Source: Thiohalocapsa sp. ML1 (GTDB lineage Bacteria; Pseudomonadota; Gammaproteobacteria; Chromatiales; Chromatiaceae). From it: a DNA stretch of 64,000 nucleotides. Positions within the stretch are counted from its first letter, which is position 1; the number at the start of each line of letters is the position of its first letter. A model generated the notes under the pieces. It ran no database searches. It was not told the DNA's origin and saw only the letters and a list, made by a program, of their open reading frames with translations. Location of the stretch: the NCBI RefSeq assembly GCF_001469165.1, contig NZ_JABX01000001.1, positions 1 through 64,000 of the forward strand. Direction: 5' to 3'. The position numbers were made by a program, and so were the translations under genes. This document shows positions 36,477-45,655 of the stretch, piece after piece.

Positions 36477-37155
36477 GGTCGTTCTCCTCGGGGTTCCGCT
36501 CGGGGTTCTGCTCGGGGTTCTGCTCGGCCTTGAGCAGGGCGAGCTCCGCTTGCAGCGCGGCGCGTTCCTCGTCGGCGTCGAAGGCGGCGGCGAAGCTGTC
36601 GTCGGCGTCGTCGATGCGCACCGCGCTGACCTCGCGCTCGGCGATGCGGATCTCCCAGCGCTCGAAGGTGTCGTCCAGGTTCAGCGCCGGGGCGCCGTCC
36701 AGGTCCGCGAGGCGCGCGGCGGCGTCGGCGCTCGCGGCGCGGCTGCGCATGAGCCGGCGGCGGTGCTCCAGGGTCTCGACCTGCCGGCGGAGCCCGTCCA
36801 CGTCCGCATCGAGGCGCCGGCAGGTGGCGTCGTGCCGGCTCAGGGTCTCCGCGAGCGCGTCGGCCTCGGCGGCGGCGCGCTTGGCCCGGCGCAGGCATTC
36901 CAGCCCGCGGGTCTCGTGATCGCTGCCGGCGGCACGCCGGCGCCAGGTGTCGGCGTCGGTGCGGCGCGCATCGAGCCGCTCGCGCAGGCGCTCGCCGTCG
37001 TGCTTGAGCCGCTCCAGGCGGACCTTGGCCGTTGCGTAGGCGCGGCGCGCGTCGCGGATGCCGGCCTCGACGACGGCGTCGTGGTTCTCGATCTCGCCCA
37101 CCAGCTCGTCCACGCGGGCGGACAGCGTGGCGGAGAGGCGTTTGAAGAGGGACAT
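36466..37155 (-). CDS. PspA/IM30-like coiled-coil protein
   Basis: A 229-residue almost entirely helical protein beginning MSLFKRLSATLSARVDELVG, a start like PspA/Vipp1 proteins, which coat stressed inner membranes. Long heptads follow (LERLKHDGERLRERLDARR). The C-terminus has a short repeat NPEQNPERNPEEN. The ATG at 37155 has a good AGGAG ribosome site. The downstream membrane protein overlaps it by 11 bases, so the pair likely functions together in membrane maintenance. Classical PspA regulation genes (pspF, pspBC) are absent. Confidence 0.7.
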   Translation of the reverse strand: MSLFKRLSATLSARVDELVGEIENHDAVVEAGIRDARRAYATAKVRLERLKHDGERLRERLDARRTDADTWRRRAAGSDHETRGLECLRRAKRAAAEADALAETLSRHDATCRRLDADVDGLRRQVETLEHRRRLMRSRAASADAAARLADLDGAPALNLDDTFERWEIRIAEREVSAVRIDDADDSFAAAFDADEERAALQAELALLKAEQNPEQNPERNPEENDHAR

Positions 37156-37338
37156 CGGTTGCTCCTGTCGTTGCGGGGGAAGGTAACCGATGCTGATCAA
37201 GGCGCGTGCCCGGTTTGGCGAGCGCCGAAAGCCGCTTATAAAACCGCGAGTTCCGTGATCTGCCCCGAGCTGGACGAGCTGCCTTTGGCGCATTGGCCGG
37301 ACATCTGTTGCCGGCCGATGTACATCAGATGTACGGCC

Positions 37339-38001
37339 TCAGGCGAGCCGCAGCCGCAGCCAGCGCACCCCATGCCGCGCCGCGAGCGGGAAAAGCCCGA
37401 GCAGGCACAGGGCAACGATCAGGGACGCATTGAGCGGCTCGGCCGCCGTGCCGGCGGCGGCGAGCTTCGCGCCGGCGTTGACGAAGACGAGCGCGCTCGG
37501 CAGCGTGCCGAGCAGCGACACGGCGAGGTAGCGGCCGAACGGCATCCGCGTCAGCCCCATGCCGAGGTTGACGACGCAGAAGGGCACCAGCGGCACCACG
37601 CGGAGCGCAAAGAGATGAAACGCCCCCTCGCGCTCAACGCCGGCATCGATGCGCGCGAAGGTCCGCGGCCAGTGCCGGCGGAGCCGGCGGCCGAGCAGGT
37701 GGCGGGAGAGCAGAAAGCCGAGCGCGGCACCGAGCGCGGAGCCGACGCCGATCACCGCGACACCGACGCCGAAGCCGAAGATGGCGCCAGCCGCGACGGT
37801 CAGTAGCGCCGCCGTCGGCAGGAACAGCGACACGGCGAGCACGTAGAACAGCACGAAGGCTGCGGCGACGGCCGCGGGATCGGCGGCGTAGGCCGCCGCG
37901 AGCCGAGCGCGCTGGTCCATCAGCACCTCCAAGGTCAGCACATCGGACAGCGCGAGCCACAGCGCCGCGAGGGCGGCGGCGAGCAACAGCGCGCGGGTCA
38001 T
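37339..38001 (-). CDS. TVP38/TMEM64 (VTT-domain) membrane protein
   Basis: A 220-residue DedA-superfamily membrane protein. After a first membrane helix it shows the family core FGFGVGVAVIGVGSALGAALG, then FALRVVPLVPFCVVNLGMGL with the conserved Arg/Pro pattern, and further helices. Family members are implicated in lipid scrambling or ion-coupled transport. ATG at 38001. Transcribed toward the PspA-like pair but 183 bp away. Confidence 0.88.
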   Translation of the reverse strand: MTRALLLAAALAALWLALSDVLTLEVLMDQRARLAAAYAADPAAVAAAFVLFYVLAVSLFLPTAALLTVAAGAIFGFGVGVAVIGVGSALGAALGFLLSRHLLGRRLRRHWPRTFARIDAGVEREGAFHLFALRVVPLVPFCVVNLGMGLTRMPFGRYLAVSLLGTLPSALVFVNAGAKLAAAGTAAEPLNASLIVALCLLGLFPLAARHGVRWLRLRLA

Positions 38002-38055
38002 GGGGTTGTCGTCGGCTGCACCGCGACCGCCGGCAGCGCCCGCCGGCGCCGATGG

Positions 38056-38625
38056 TCAGGCGCGGCGCCGGCGGCGCAGCGCGAGCAGGCCGGCACTGAG
38101 CAGCAGCGCCGTGCCCGGCAGCGGGGCGGCGGCGGGCTCGATCTCGAGGGTCAGCGTGTCGCTGAAGGCGAACTGACCGCCGGCCGCGAAGAACAGCCCT
38201 TGGAACGGATCGAGCGTGTCCGCGCTCAGCGTGAGCGACAGCGGCCCCGCGACCAGCGCCGTCAACGTCAGCTCCGACAGCAGCAGGTCGAAGGTGCCGC
38301 CGGGGTCCGTGAGGCCCGGGAGATTCGACGCTGCGACATTAAGGCCAAGGGCGCCCGCATCATCGTCGAAGCCGGCGGCAACGGTCGCACCGGTGAGCGC
38401 CGCGCCGCCGCCGGTATCGACCTCGAAGCCATAGGCGATCAGCGTGTCTGTGCTATTGCCGTCGAAGAGATCCTCGGCCGTGACCAGGACGCTGAAGCTG
38501 TCCCCGACGGCGATGGGCGCGAGGGGCGGCGTCATCGTGATCTGGAAGGCACCGGCGGGCAGCGCCAGCAGGGCCAACAGGGCGCCGGCGGCAAGGAGTC
38601 GGGGATGGACGGTGGATCTGCGCAT
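38056..38625 (-). CDS. Cohesin-like surface protein with PEP-CTERM-type tail
   Basis: A 189-residue secreted protein. Residues 1-26 are a signal peptide ending LPAGAF. Residues 27-160 form a beta-rich domain with the cohesin-like pattern: an opening strand ITMTPPLAPIAVGDSFSVLV, FEVDTGG, and later LLLSELTLTALVAGPLSLTL. The C-terminus is APLPGTALLLSAGLLALRRR, a short hydrophobic helix followed by Arg, typical of PEP-CTERM/VPLPA-type sorting tails. It would be anchored at the cell surface. It lies 136 bp downstream of a nuclease whose C-terminus is dockerin-like, on the same strand. GAGG precedes the ATG at 38625. Confidence 0.65.
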   Translation of the reverse strand: MRRSTVHPRLLAAGALLALLALPAGAFQITMTPPLAPIAVGDSFSVLVTAEDLFDGNSTDTLIAYGFEVDTGGGAALTGATVAAGFDDDAGALGLNVAASNLPGLTDPGGTFDLLLSELTLTALVAGPLSLTLSADTLDPFQGLFFAAGGQFAFSDTLTLEIEPAAAPLPGTALLLSAGLLALRRRRRA

Positions 38626-38761
38626 GGTTCGTTTACCTCAAATGCTGGTTTGGCTACGCAGCCCTGCCGGCGGCAAGGCTGGTGGTTGGGGGAAGCGCCC
38701 CGCGGCAGCGGTCGGCGGCAGAGAGCGCCGAGCCGTCGGACCTACCGCCGGGCGCGCCGCT

Positions 38762-41700
38762 TCAGCCGCGGACGGCGGCCTGCCAGTGGCCGTACCAGAT
38801 GCGGTAATCGCGATAGCTGACGACGCCGTCGCCGTCGTAGTCGGCATCGGCGTTGAAGCGCGCCTGGCCGGTGCGGCTGCCGAGGGCGGCGCGGAAGACC
38901 TGAAAATCCGCGATATCGACGCGGCCATCGCCATTGAGGTCGCCGGGGATGGCCTCGGGGATGGCCAGGAGGTCGATGCCGACCAGCAGCGGGTCATGGT
39001 CGGAGGTGCGGAACGCGTCCTCGCGATACCAGAATTCGCTGTTGAAGCTGATGTCGTAGTCGAGGGCGTCGGGCTCGTCGGCGTTGATGTGCCATTCGGC
39101 GATGCCGGCCACCTTGGCGGCCAGCGAGGGGCTCGCGAGCGCATAGTCCAGGCTGCCGAGCTGGGCATCGAACAGGAAGGAATAGCCGCCGATGCGGGCG
39201 CTCAGGTTCTCGTAGCCCAGGGCCTCCAGGCGTGCGATGGGCTCCTCTTTCGCGTAGGCGTTCAGGTCGCCGATGATCAGCAGGTCCGGGTCGGCGTTGC
39301 CGGTCGGGCCGGTCGCGAGCCACGCGGCCAGTGCGGTGGCGGTGTCCGCGCGGCGGCCGTTCCAGAAGCCGGCGCCGTCTGCTTGGTCGCAGTTCGGGTC
39401 GAGCGCCGGGGTGTCCCGGCAGGTCGTGGTCCTGGCCAGGCCCGAGTCGCCCTTGGACTTGAAGTGATTGACGGCGATGGTCAGCACCTCACCGCTTGCC
39501 AGTTCCCGGAAGCTCACCGCGAGCGGCACCCGGCTGGTATTGTCGCCATTGAACAGCGGCGCCAGGTCCGCCAGGCCGAGGTCGGCAAGCCCGCTGTCAT
39601 CGAGCATCGCAGGCGTGCTGCCGGGCGCAACCTCCACGGTGTCGGCGCAGTACAGGTAGCCGACCGCGATCACGTCGGTGCCGACCCAGTCGCCGGGGTC
39701 CACGGCGGAGTAATGCGCGCAAGCGGTGATGGCGTCGAGCGCGTTCTGCGCGTTCATCAGGTCTGCGAGGTTCTGTGCGGAAGAGGTACCGCCGGCGCCG
39801 AAGTCGTTCTCAATCTCGATCAGCCCGATGATGTCGGCGTCGAGCGCCAGCAGGGCCGGGATCAGTTTCTGCTCTTGGCGGTCGCGCTCATTGCGCCCGA
39901 GGCCGTCCACCGGCCCCTGGTCGGCGCCGCGGCAGGTCTGCTGGAAGCCCGGCGGCCCGCACTTGGCCGTGCCGTCGTCGAGCTGCTGGAAGTAGTTCAG
40001 TACGTTGTAGCTTGCGACCTTGAGCGAGCCGGCGATGGCCGGCGGTGCCGCCGGGCGCTCGTTCCCGGCGACGAAGCTCGGGGCGAGCACCGGCTGCATG
40101 CGATAGACACCGAAGTCGTAGTGCATCACGCCGTCGATGCGGGCGACGGTATCGCCGCCGCGCAGCAGGTTCGGCGGGGCGATGGTCACATCGATCGGCA
40201 GGCCGCCGCGGCCGAACGCGAGCGGGTCCCGGTTCTGCCCGGAGCGCCCGTCGTCGATCATCAGCGTGCGACGGGCGAGCTCGGCCTGATGCGCGGCAAA
40301 GCCGGCCGGGTCCGGTTGATTGGCCATCGTGAACTGCTCGGGGCGCCCGCCGGCGGCGACGCGGATCTCGCCGAAGCGGTCGAGGTTGAAATACTCGGCC
40401 AGCGTCAGTTCACCGTCGGTGGCAAGCAGCGTCACCGCCATCCCTTCAACCGGCTCCAAATCGGTGGTCGGGTCCGACGCCAATGGCAATTCCACGACCG
40501 CCGGGGTGGCCGTGCCGGTGAGGCCGGTGCAGACCGTCACCGCCTGCACCTTGTTCAACTGCGTCAGGCTGCCGCTGGTGTCGCCGCTGCGCGCAAACTC
40601 GGCGACGGTGCCGGTGACGCGGACGATGTCGCCGACGGCCAGCAGGGGTGCGACGCCGGCGTTGTCGAAGACGAAGATGCCGTCCGAGGTCGCCGGGTCG
40701 CCATCGGCGTCGGTATCTTCCTCTTGCACGAAGAAGCCGCTGAGCCCGCTGCCATCGGTGCCCTGGTAAGCACCGACGACGACGCCTTCGATGTCCTGAA
40801 CCTGCCCGACCAGCGGACTCACGGCGCCGTCGCCCTGGATCTGCCAGATCGGCGTGGCACCGGCGTCGCCGCAGCCGGCGAACTGCTGTGCGGTACTGAA
40901 TGCGACGGTGAGCGCGGCGCTGTTGGCCTGGCCCGAGGTCGCGCCGGTGACGCTGCCCGCGGGGAGCGTCAGTTGGCAGGACGTGCCGGCTGGCAGATCG
41001 TCCAGCGGCAGGGTCGCGGTGCCGGCGGCGAGGTCCACCACCGGCGTGCCGGAGAACTGCGCGCCGTCGCTCGGGCAGCGCAGGGACCACGCGCTCGTGT
41101 CCGTGGTTGCCGCGAGCGGCTCGCTGAAGGTCAGTGCCAGGGTGCCGATGGCCGGGTCGACGTCGGCCGCGTTGTTGGCCGGCACCGAGGTCGCGATCAC
41201 CGGGCCGGCGCTCGCCGCTCCGGCGACGAAGGTGCCGAACGGCACGGCCGCAGCGATCTGTGCGGCGCTGAGATCATCGAGCACATCGTTGCCGGGAAAG
41301 GTCCAGTTGGCCGCGACCCAGCCGCCGTCCGGCCCGGTGCCGTCGTTGCGGTAGAGATAGCTGTCGCGATAGACATCGTTGGTGTCTTCGGTCCAGACCT
41401 GATCGATGACCGGTCCGCCGCTGGCCTCGACGAGGCGAAAGCCGTCATCGCCGTTGCCGGCAACATTCCCGGACACGAGGGCAACGTTTGCGAAGTCGCC
41501 TGCCGCGCCGAACAGCGCTTCGAAGTCGGCGCGACCGTTGCCGGCGGTGCCGACCAGATAGACGAAGGCGTCGGTATAGGTGCCAGCGAGCGGTGTCGCG
41601 TTGCCGAAGGCGCGGCCGTTGGCCGAGCGCTCCAGCTCGTAGAAGCCGAGGTCCTCGGTGCCGGAGACGTACAGCTCGATGACCTTCGGCGCCCCGCCGG

Positions 41701-41818
41701 AGAGCGGGCCGTCGAGGATGCCGGTGATGGTGACGTCGGCGGCGGCAGGCACCGCTGCCCAGGCGAGGATAACGCCGAGCGATGCGGCGCCGACGCGGCG
41801 CGGAAGAGCTTCAAACAT
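38762..41818 (-). CDS. Extracellular nuclease (ExeM/NucH-like) with dockerin tail
   Basis: A 1018-residue secreted protein. Residues 1-27 are a signal peptide. A lamin-tail-like domain follows (about 28-170), then an SbsA-type Ig domain (about 205-310), an OB-fold region like that of YhcR/NucH (about 325-470), and an endonuclease/exonuclease/phosphatase domain (about 590-950) with LKVASYNVLNYF, LIEIENDFG, VNHFKSKGD, IIGDLNAY and TSDHDPLLVG. These supply the metal and phosphate-binding residues for DNA hydrolysis. The last ~65 residues (coded by 38762-38960) are a dockerin-like pair of calcium loops, DLNGDGRVDIAD and DYDGDGVVSYRD. Relatives usually end in other sorting tails. Role: DNA degradation outside the cell or in biofilm. 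Confidence 0.9.
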   Translation of the reverse strand: MFEALPRRVGAASLGVILAWAAVPAAADVTITGILDGPLSGGAPKVIELYVSGTEDLGFYELERSANGRAFGNATPLAGTYTDAFVYLVGTAGNGRADFEALFGAAGDFANVALVSGNVAGNGDDGFRLVEASGGPVIDQVWTEDTNDVYRDSYLYRNDGTGPDGGWVAANWTFPGNDVLDDLSAAQIAAAVPFGTFVAGAASAGPVIATSVPANNAADVDPAIGTLALTFSEPLAATTDTSAWSLRCPSDGAQFSGTPVVDLAAGTATLPLDDLPAGTSCQLTLPAGSVTGATSGQANSAALTVAFSTAQQFAGCGDAGATPIWQIQGDGAVSPLVGQVQDIEGVVVGAYQGTDGSGLSGFFVQEEDTDADGDPATSDGIFVFDNAGVAPLLAVGDIVRVTGTVAEFARSGDTSGSLTQLNKVQAVTVCTGLTGTATPAVVELPLASDPTTDLEPVEGMAVTLLATDGELTLAEYFNLDRFGEIRVAAGGRPEQFTMANQPDPAGFAAHQAELARRTLMIDDGRSGQNRDPLAFGRGGLPIDVTIAPPNLLRGGDTVARIDGVMHYDFGVYRMQPVLAPSFVAGNERPAAPPAIAGSLKVASYNVLNYFQQLDDGTAKCGPPGFQQTCRGADQGPVDGLGRNERDRQEQKLIPALLALDADIIGLIEIENDFGAGGTSSAQNLADLMNAQNALDAITACAHYSAVDPGDWVGTDVIAVGYLYCADTVEVAPGSTPAMLDDSGLADLGLADLAPLFNGDNTSRVPLAVSFRELASGEVLTIAVNHFKSKGDSGLARTTTCRDTPALDPNCDQADGAGFWNGRRADTATALAAWLATGPTGNADPDLLIIGDLNAYAKEEPIARLEALGYENLSARIGGYSFLFDAQLGSLDYALASPSLAAKVAGIAEWHINADEPDALDYDISFNSEFWYREDAFRTSDHDPLLVGIDLLAIPEAIPGDLNGDGRVDIADFQVFRAALGSRTGQARFNADADYDGDGVVSYRDYRIWYGHWQAAVRG

Positions 41819-42218
41819 ATCTGACCCCGGAGTTTCGCGAGCGGGTGAGTGACGCGCGCGATCCCTGCGGCCGGCTGCCTTCCCTCAAGGTGAGGCAGTG
41901 TGACCGATGGGGACTGCAACCGATTGACGGTTGCATGATCTTTGCGTGACGCCGTGGCTACGGCGCTGTGACGGCCGGGGCGCGGTTTCAGTCGGGTCGG
42001 AGTAGGTTGCTTGACGGCGCCGAATGTTGGCAGATGAGTCAAGTTTCACGACGACACGGCGCTTGCAGGCAAAAGGGCCAAGGGCCAAGGGAGTCCGCCT
42101 TGGCCCTGGGTTCAATGCGCCGACGAGCGGGCTGCGCAAGACGAGGCGCCGTGCCCTGGTCGGTCTGAGGCTCTGCCTCGCTAGATGGTTGCGAGCGCCC
42201 GACGGCGGGCGTTTACCC
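41819..42218. other. Region between nuclease and ABC exporter
   Basis: About 400 bp without a gene. It contains the dispersed element copy D (42004-42184). The DNA between 41819 and 42000 should hold the promoter of the minus-strand nuclease; I cannot identify a clear -35/-10. Confidence 0.55.
42004..42184 (+). repeat. CTAG-bounded dispersed element, copy D
   Basis: Begins AGGTTGCTTGACGGCGCCG (left CTAG degraded) and ends GAGGCTCTGCCTCGCTAG. A central heptamer hairpin AAAGGGCCAAGGGCCAAGGG with a partial complement CCTTGGCCCTGG lies at about 42076-42111. Shares ACGAGCGGGCTGCGCAAGAC with copy B. Confidence 0.85.
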
Positions 42219-44021
42219 TCAGGCCGGCTCGGCAGCCGGCCGGTCTTGGAACTGCAACGCCGCGAGCCGCGCATAGAGCCCACCCTGCGCGAGCAGCTCG
42301 TCGTGGCGACCCTGCGCGACGATGCGCCCGTGGTCGAGCACGAGGATGCGATCGGCCTCGCGCACCGTGGCGAGCCTGTGCGCAATGACGATGCTGGTGC
42401 GCCCGGCCATCAGGTGCTCAAGCGCGTCCTGCACCAGCCGCTCGCTCTCGGCGTCGAGCGCGCTCGTGGCCTCATCGAGCAGCAGCAGCGCCGGGTCGCG
42501 CAGGATGGCCCGGGCGATGGCGATGCGCTGGCGCTCGCCGCCGGACAGGCGCACGCCGCGCTCGCCAAGGTAGGTGTCATAGCCCTGCGGCAGCCGGCGG
42601 ATGAAGATGTCCGCATGGGCGGCCTCGGCGGCGGCTTGCACCTGCGCGTCCGTCGCCTCCTCCGTGCCGTAGCGGATGTTTTCGCTGGCCGAGGTGCCGA
42701 AGATCACGGGGTCCTGCGGCACCACGGCGATGTGCCGGCGGAGCTCAGCGGGATCCAGCGCGCGCAGGTCCACGCCGTCGAAGCTGAGCCGGCCCTGCTC
42801 GGGGTCATAGAAGCGCAGCAGCAGATGAAACAGCGTCGACTTGCCAGCACCCGACGGCCCCACCAGCGCCAAGCGCTCGCCCGGCGCCATGTCGAGCTCG
42901 AGCGCGGCCAGCGCGGGCGTGTCCGGCCGTGCCGGGTAGCGAAAGGTGAGGGCCTCGGCGCGGATGTGCCCGCGCACCGGCTGCGGCAACGGCTTGGGCA
43001 CCACGGGCGGGGCGATGGCGGGCTCGGTGACGAGCAGCTCCATGAGCCGCTCCGCCGCGCCGGCCCCGCGCAGGAGCTGCCCCGCGATGTCGCTCAACGA
43101 GCCGACGGAGCCCGCGACGAGCACGGCATAGAACAGGAACGCCGACAGCTCGCCGCCCGTAATGCTGCCGGCCAGCACCGCATGGCCGCCGAACCAGAGC
43201 ACGGTGCCGATGGCGCCGAAGGAGAGCAGCGTGACAAGCCCGGACAGCCCCGCGCTCGCCACCGAGCGCTGCATCGCCGTGGTGAAGGCCTCCTCCACCC
43301 GCTCGCCGTAGCGGGCCGCGTCGATGGGCTCGTGGCAGCTCGCCTGCACGGTGCGGATGGCGTGCAACGTCTCATCCACGTAGGCACCGATGTCGCCGAT
43401 GCGATCCTGGCTCTGCCGCGACAGCCGGCGCACGCGATGGCCGATGGCCCAGCTCGGCAGGATCACCACCGGCACGCCGAGCAGCACCAGCGCCGTGAGC
43501 TTGGGGCTCGTGATGGCGAGCATGACGAGCCCGCCCGCGGCGAGGATAGCGCTCCTGAGCCCCATGGCGAGCGTCGAGCCGACGACCACCTGGAGCAGCG
43601 CCGTGTCGCTGGTGAGCCGGGCGATCAGCTCGCCGGTGCGGGTGGTCTCGTAGAAGCCGACGTCCAGCGCCAGCGCGCGGGCGAACACGGCGCGACGTAC
43701 GTCGGCGACCACGCGCTCGCCGATCCAGTTGAGCAGATAGCTGCGCACGACAATGGACGCCGCGAGCAACAGCACCACACCCAGGAACAGCGCCAGCGCC
43801 AGGTTCAGCGCGTGCGGTGAGCCCGTGGCGATCCCGCGGTCCACCACGGCGCGGATCACCTGGCCGAAGGCGAGCAACGCCACGGCCGCAAACACCAGCG
43901 CCGTAAGCGCGAGCGTGAGCCGCGCCCAGTAGGGCCGCGCGAAGCCGAGCAGCCGCACGAGCGGTCCCAGGCGACGGCTGTTGGCGCGGTCGGTGTCGGT
44001 GGCGGGTCCAGTGGGGCGCAT
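42219..44021 (-). CDS. ABC exporter, fused permease and ATPase (MsbA-like)
   Basis: A 600-residue half-transporter. Residues about 20-340 hold six membrane helices (type IV exporter fold) with YETTRTGELIARLTSDT as coupling region; residues about 355-590 hold the ATPase with Walker A VGPSGAGKSTLF, Q-loop VVPQDPVIFG, signature LSGGERQRIAIAR and Walker B LLLLDEATSALDAE. It should function as a homodimer. Lipid A flippase (MsbA), lipid or drug export are all possible and neighbours do not decide. The C-terminal stop lies next to a dispersed element. Confidence 0.92.
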   Translation of the reverse strand: MRPTGPATDTDRANSRRLGPLVRLLGFARPYWARLTLALTALVFAAVALLAFGQVIRAVVDRGIATGSPHALNLALALFLGVVLLLAASIVVRSYLLNWIGERVVADVRRAVFARALALDVGFYETTRTGELIARLTSDTALLQVVVGSTLAMGLRSAILAAGGLVMLAITSPKLTALVLLGVPVVILPSWAIGHRVRRLSRQSQDRIGDIGAYVDETLHAIRTVQASCHEPIDAARYGERVEEAFTTAMQRSVASAGLSGLVTLLSFGAIGTVLWFGGHAVLAGSITGGELSAFLFYAVLVAGSVGSLSDIAGQLLRGAGAAERLMELLVTEPAIAPPVVPKPLPQPVRGHIRAEALTFRYPARPDTPALAALELDMAPGERLALVGPSGAGKSTLFHLLLRFYDPEQGRLSFDGVDLRALDPAELRRHIAVVPQDPVIFGTSASENIRYGTEEATDAQVQAAAEAAHADIFIRRLPQGYDTYLGERGVRLSGGERQRIAIARAILRDPALLLLDEATSALDAESERLVQDALEHLMAGRTSIVIAHRLATVREADRILVLDHGRIVAQGRHDELLAQGGLYARLAALQFQDRPAAEPA

Positions 44022-44276
44022 GGTAGCTCGGCGACACGGCGTGGCTTAGGCGGAGCGCCTAGGACGATGGCGCAGAAGGACGTGGCCCAGGGGCGGGTCG
44101 CGACAGGGTATCAATCTCGGGGGCGGCGCGGGCTCGGCCGCGGCGCGGCGGAGCTACGGAGGGGTGCATCGTCGCGCGCAGAGCAAGCTCTCCGCGAGCA
44201 GCGTGCCCGCCTGCGCTGCGCGGGGGTTGGCGCGGCAGCGCCGGCGGTGCCGAGCGGGCTCGGAGCCGGGCGCCGG

Positions 44277-44513
44277 TCAGGGGCGCAGCAGCTCGTACAG
44301 CTGGTCCTTCAGCAACAGGCGTTGCTTCTTCAGCTCCTCAATGGTCTCGTCGGCCACCGGTGTGCCGAGCTCCTCGAGCTTGCGCACGCGGGAGTCGAGA
44401 TCGTCATACTGATCCATGAGCGACGCAAAGGGCTCGTTGGATTCGCGCATGGCTTCGATCTTGCCTTCGAGCTCCGGAAACTCGTGAATCAAATCATGTT
44501 TTTCGCCGAGCAT
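44277..44513 (-). CDS. DUF465 (YdcH) family protein
   Basis: A 78-residue helical hairpin protein: MLGEKHDLIHEFPELEGKIE at the start and EELKKQRLLLKDQLYELL at the end match the YdcH/DUF465 family, which is widespread in proteobacteria and has no fixed function. The ATG at 44513 is the only sensible start. Confidence 0.9.
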   Translation of the reverse strand: MLGEKHDLIHEFPELEGKIEAMRESNEPFASLMDQYDDLDSRVRKLEELGTPVADETIEELKKQRLLLKDQLYELLRP

Positions 44514-44831
44514 CGGGTGATCGTCCTCCGCAGCAGCGCGCCATGGCGGCGCGTTGTGAATGCCCCGGTTGCAGTTAAATGCCGGACTCCCGCAGGCCGG
44601 TGCCGGGTCGGCGTGCGTCGTTCACTGGATGCAGTGCGGCGGCATGCCGCAGTGTGTGCGTCGCTGCCGCACTGCGGCTCGATTGTAAACGACTGGTCAT
44701 CTAACCAAAACCACCAGGGATGGCAGGGGAATGACCTGGATTATGGAAGTGCGCGAAAAGGCCGCCCGGTGCGCGGCTGGGTGCGGCGTTTGCGCCTGGC
44801 CGACGTCCGCCGGCCGCGGTTGCCGCCAGGG
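44514..44831. other. Intergenic region between skp-like and DUF465 genes
   Basis: About 320 bp without a gene. An AT-richer stretch at 44690-44750 (GATTGTAAACGACTGGTCAT and following) stands out from the GC-rich surroundings and could hold the DUF465 promoter or the end of the skp-like transcript. Confidence 0.45.
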
Positions 44832-45362
44832 CTACGGCTTGTTCAGCTTGTCCACGACGGCGTCGGTGAGGTCGACCTGCGAGCCTTCCTCGAAATACAT
44901 CATGCCGGCGCGGTTCGGGTCGAAGGTGTTGATCTCGAACACGGCGGAAATGCCCTTCTCCTTCGCCACGGCGGAGATGGCCGCCTGGGCCGGCTCCAGG
45001 AGCTTCTCGCCTTCTTCCTGCTGGATCTTCGCGACCTGTTGCTGCACCTCGGCGAAGTCCTTCTCGAACTGCTCGATCTGGGCCTTGATCTCGTTCTCCT
45101 GCTTTTCGAGCTGCGCCTTGCTCATCAACGGCTTGTCGCGCTCCAGGCGGGCCTGCAGTTGGCGGATCTCTTGTTCGCGGGTAGCAAACGCGCGCTGCTC
45201 CTCGGCGAACTCATCGGCGAGCCGCTGCTGCACCGCGGCGCCCTGCGGGCTCTGCGCGAAGATGCGCTCCATGTTCACGAAGCCCACGCCCTCGGCGGCG
45301 GCGGGCGAGGCCCAGGCCGCGATGAGGCCGATGACGAGCAGGCGAGCGGCGAGGGGCTGCAT
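44832..45362 (-). CDS. OmpH/Skp-family periplasmic chaperone
   Basis: A 176-residue protein from the ATG at 45362, with a signal peptide (MQPLAARLLVIGLIAAWASP, cleavage after AAAE) and a long coiled coil (about 45-125) of Skp/OmpH type; VGFVNMERIFAQSPQGAAVQ is the usual N-terminal strand and helix. Skp binds unfolded outer-membrane proteins in the periplasm. GGAG lies eight bases upstream. It is not next to bamA or lpxD, where skp usually sits, so it may be a second copy of the family. Confidence 0.85.
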   Translation of the reverse strand: MQPLAARLLVIGLIAAWASPAAAEGVGFVNMERIFAQSPQGAAVQQRLADEFAEEQRAFATREQEIRQLQARLERDKPLMSKAQLEKQENEIKAQIEQFEKDFAEVQQQVAKIQQEEGEKLLEPAQAAISAVAKEKGISAVFEINTFDPNRAGMMYFEEGSQVDLTDAVVDKLNKP

Positions 45363-45655
45363 GGGGTGTCTCCGGGAGCTTGTGCAGATGATGCGTGCGG
45401 TCAGTTTGAGGGCGGCCGGCGCAGGTTGCGCGCTGCCGGGCTGTCGCTGCGGGAGTTTACTGCCCCGGCCGGGTGAGCGACAGCCCGGCCGCTGCGGAAC
45501 GCCGATTCGGTGCTGGGCTACAATCGGGTTCGTTGGGCGGCCGCGCAGTGCCGTCCACGCTGATGGGTCCAGAACCCCTGCACGGCGGGCCTTGCCGGCC
45601 ATCGGCCTGGGGTCTCTGCTTCCTCCAACACCGCGACCGGACGGAGACACATGAC

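Noticed and set aside
38444-41824. 1126-codon plus-strand frame opposite the nuclease
   Set aside because: The minus strand has a signal peptide, ordered domains and nuclease motifs; the plus frame has none.
42024-43820. Plus-strand frame of about 600 codons opposite the ABC exporter
   Set aside because: Antisense shadow; ABC motifs are unambiguous on the minus strand.
44514-44831. A small gene or RNA in the AT-richer gap
   Set aside because: No frame with a ribosome site and no recognisable RNA fold; left as intergenic.
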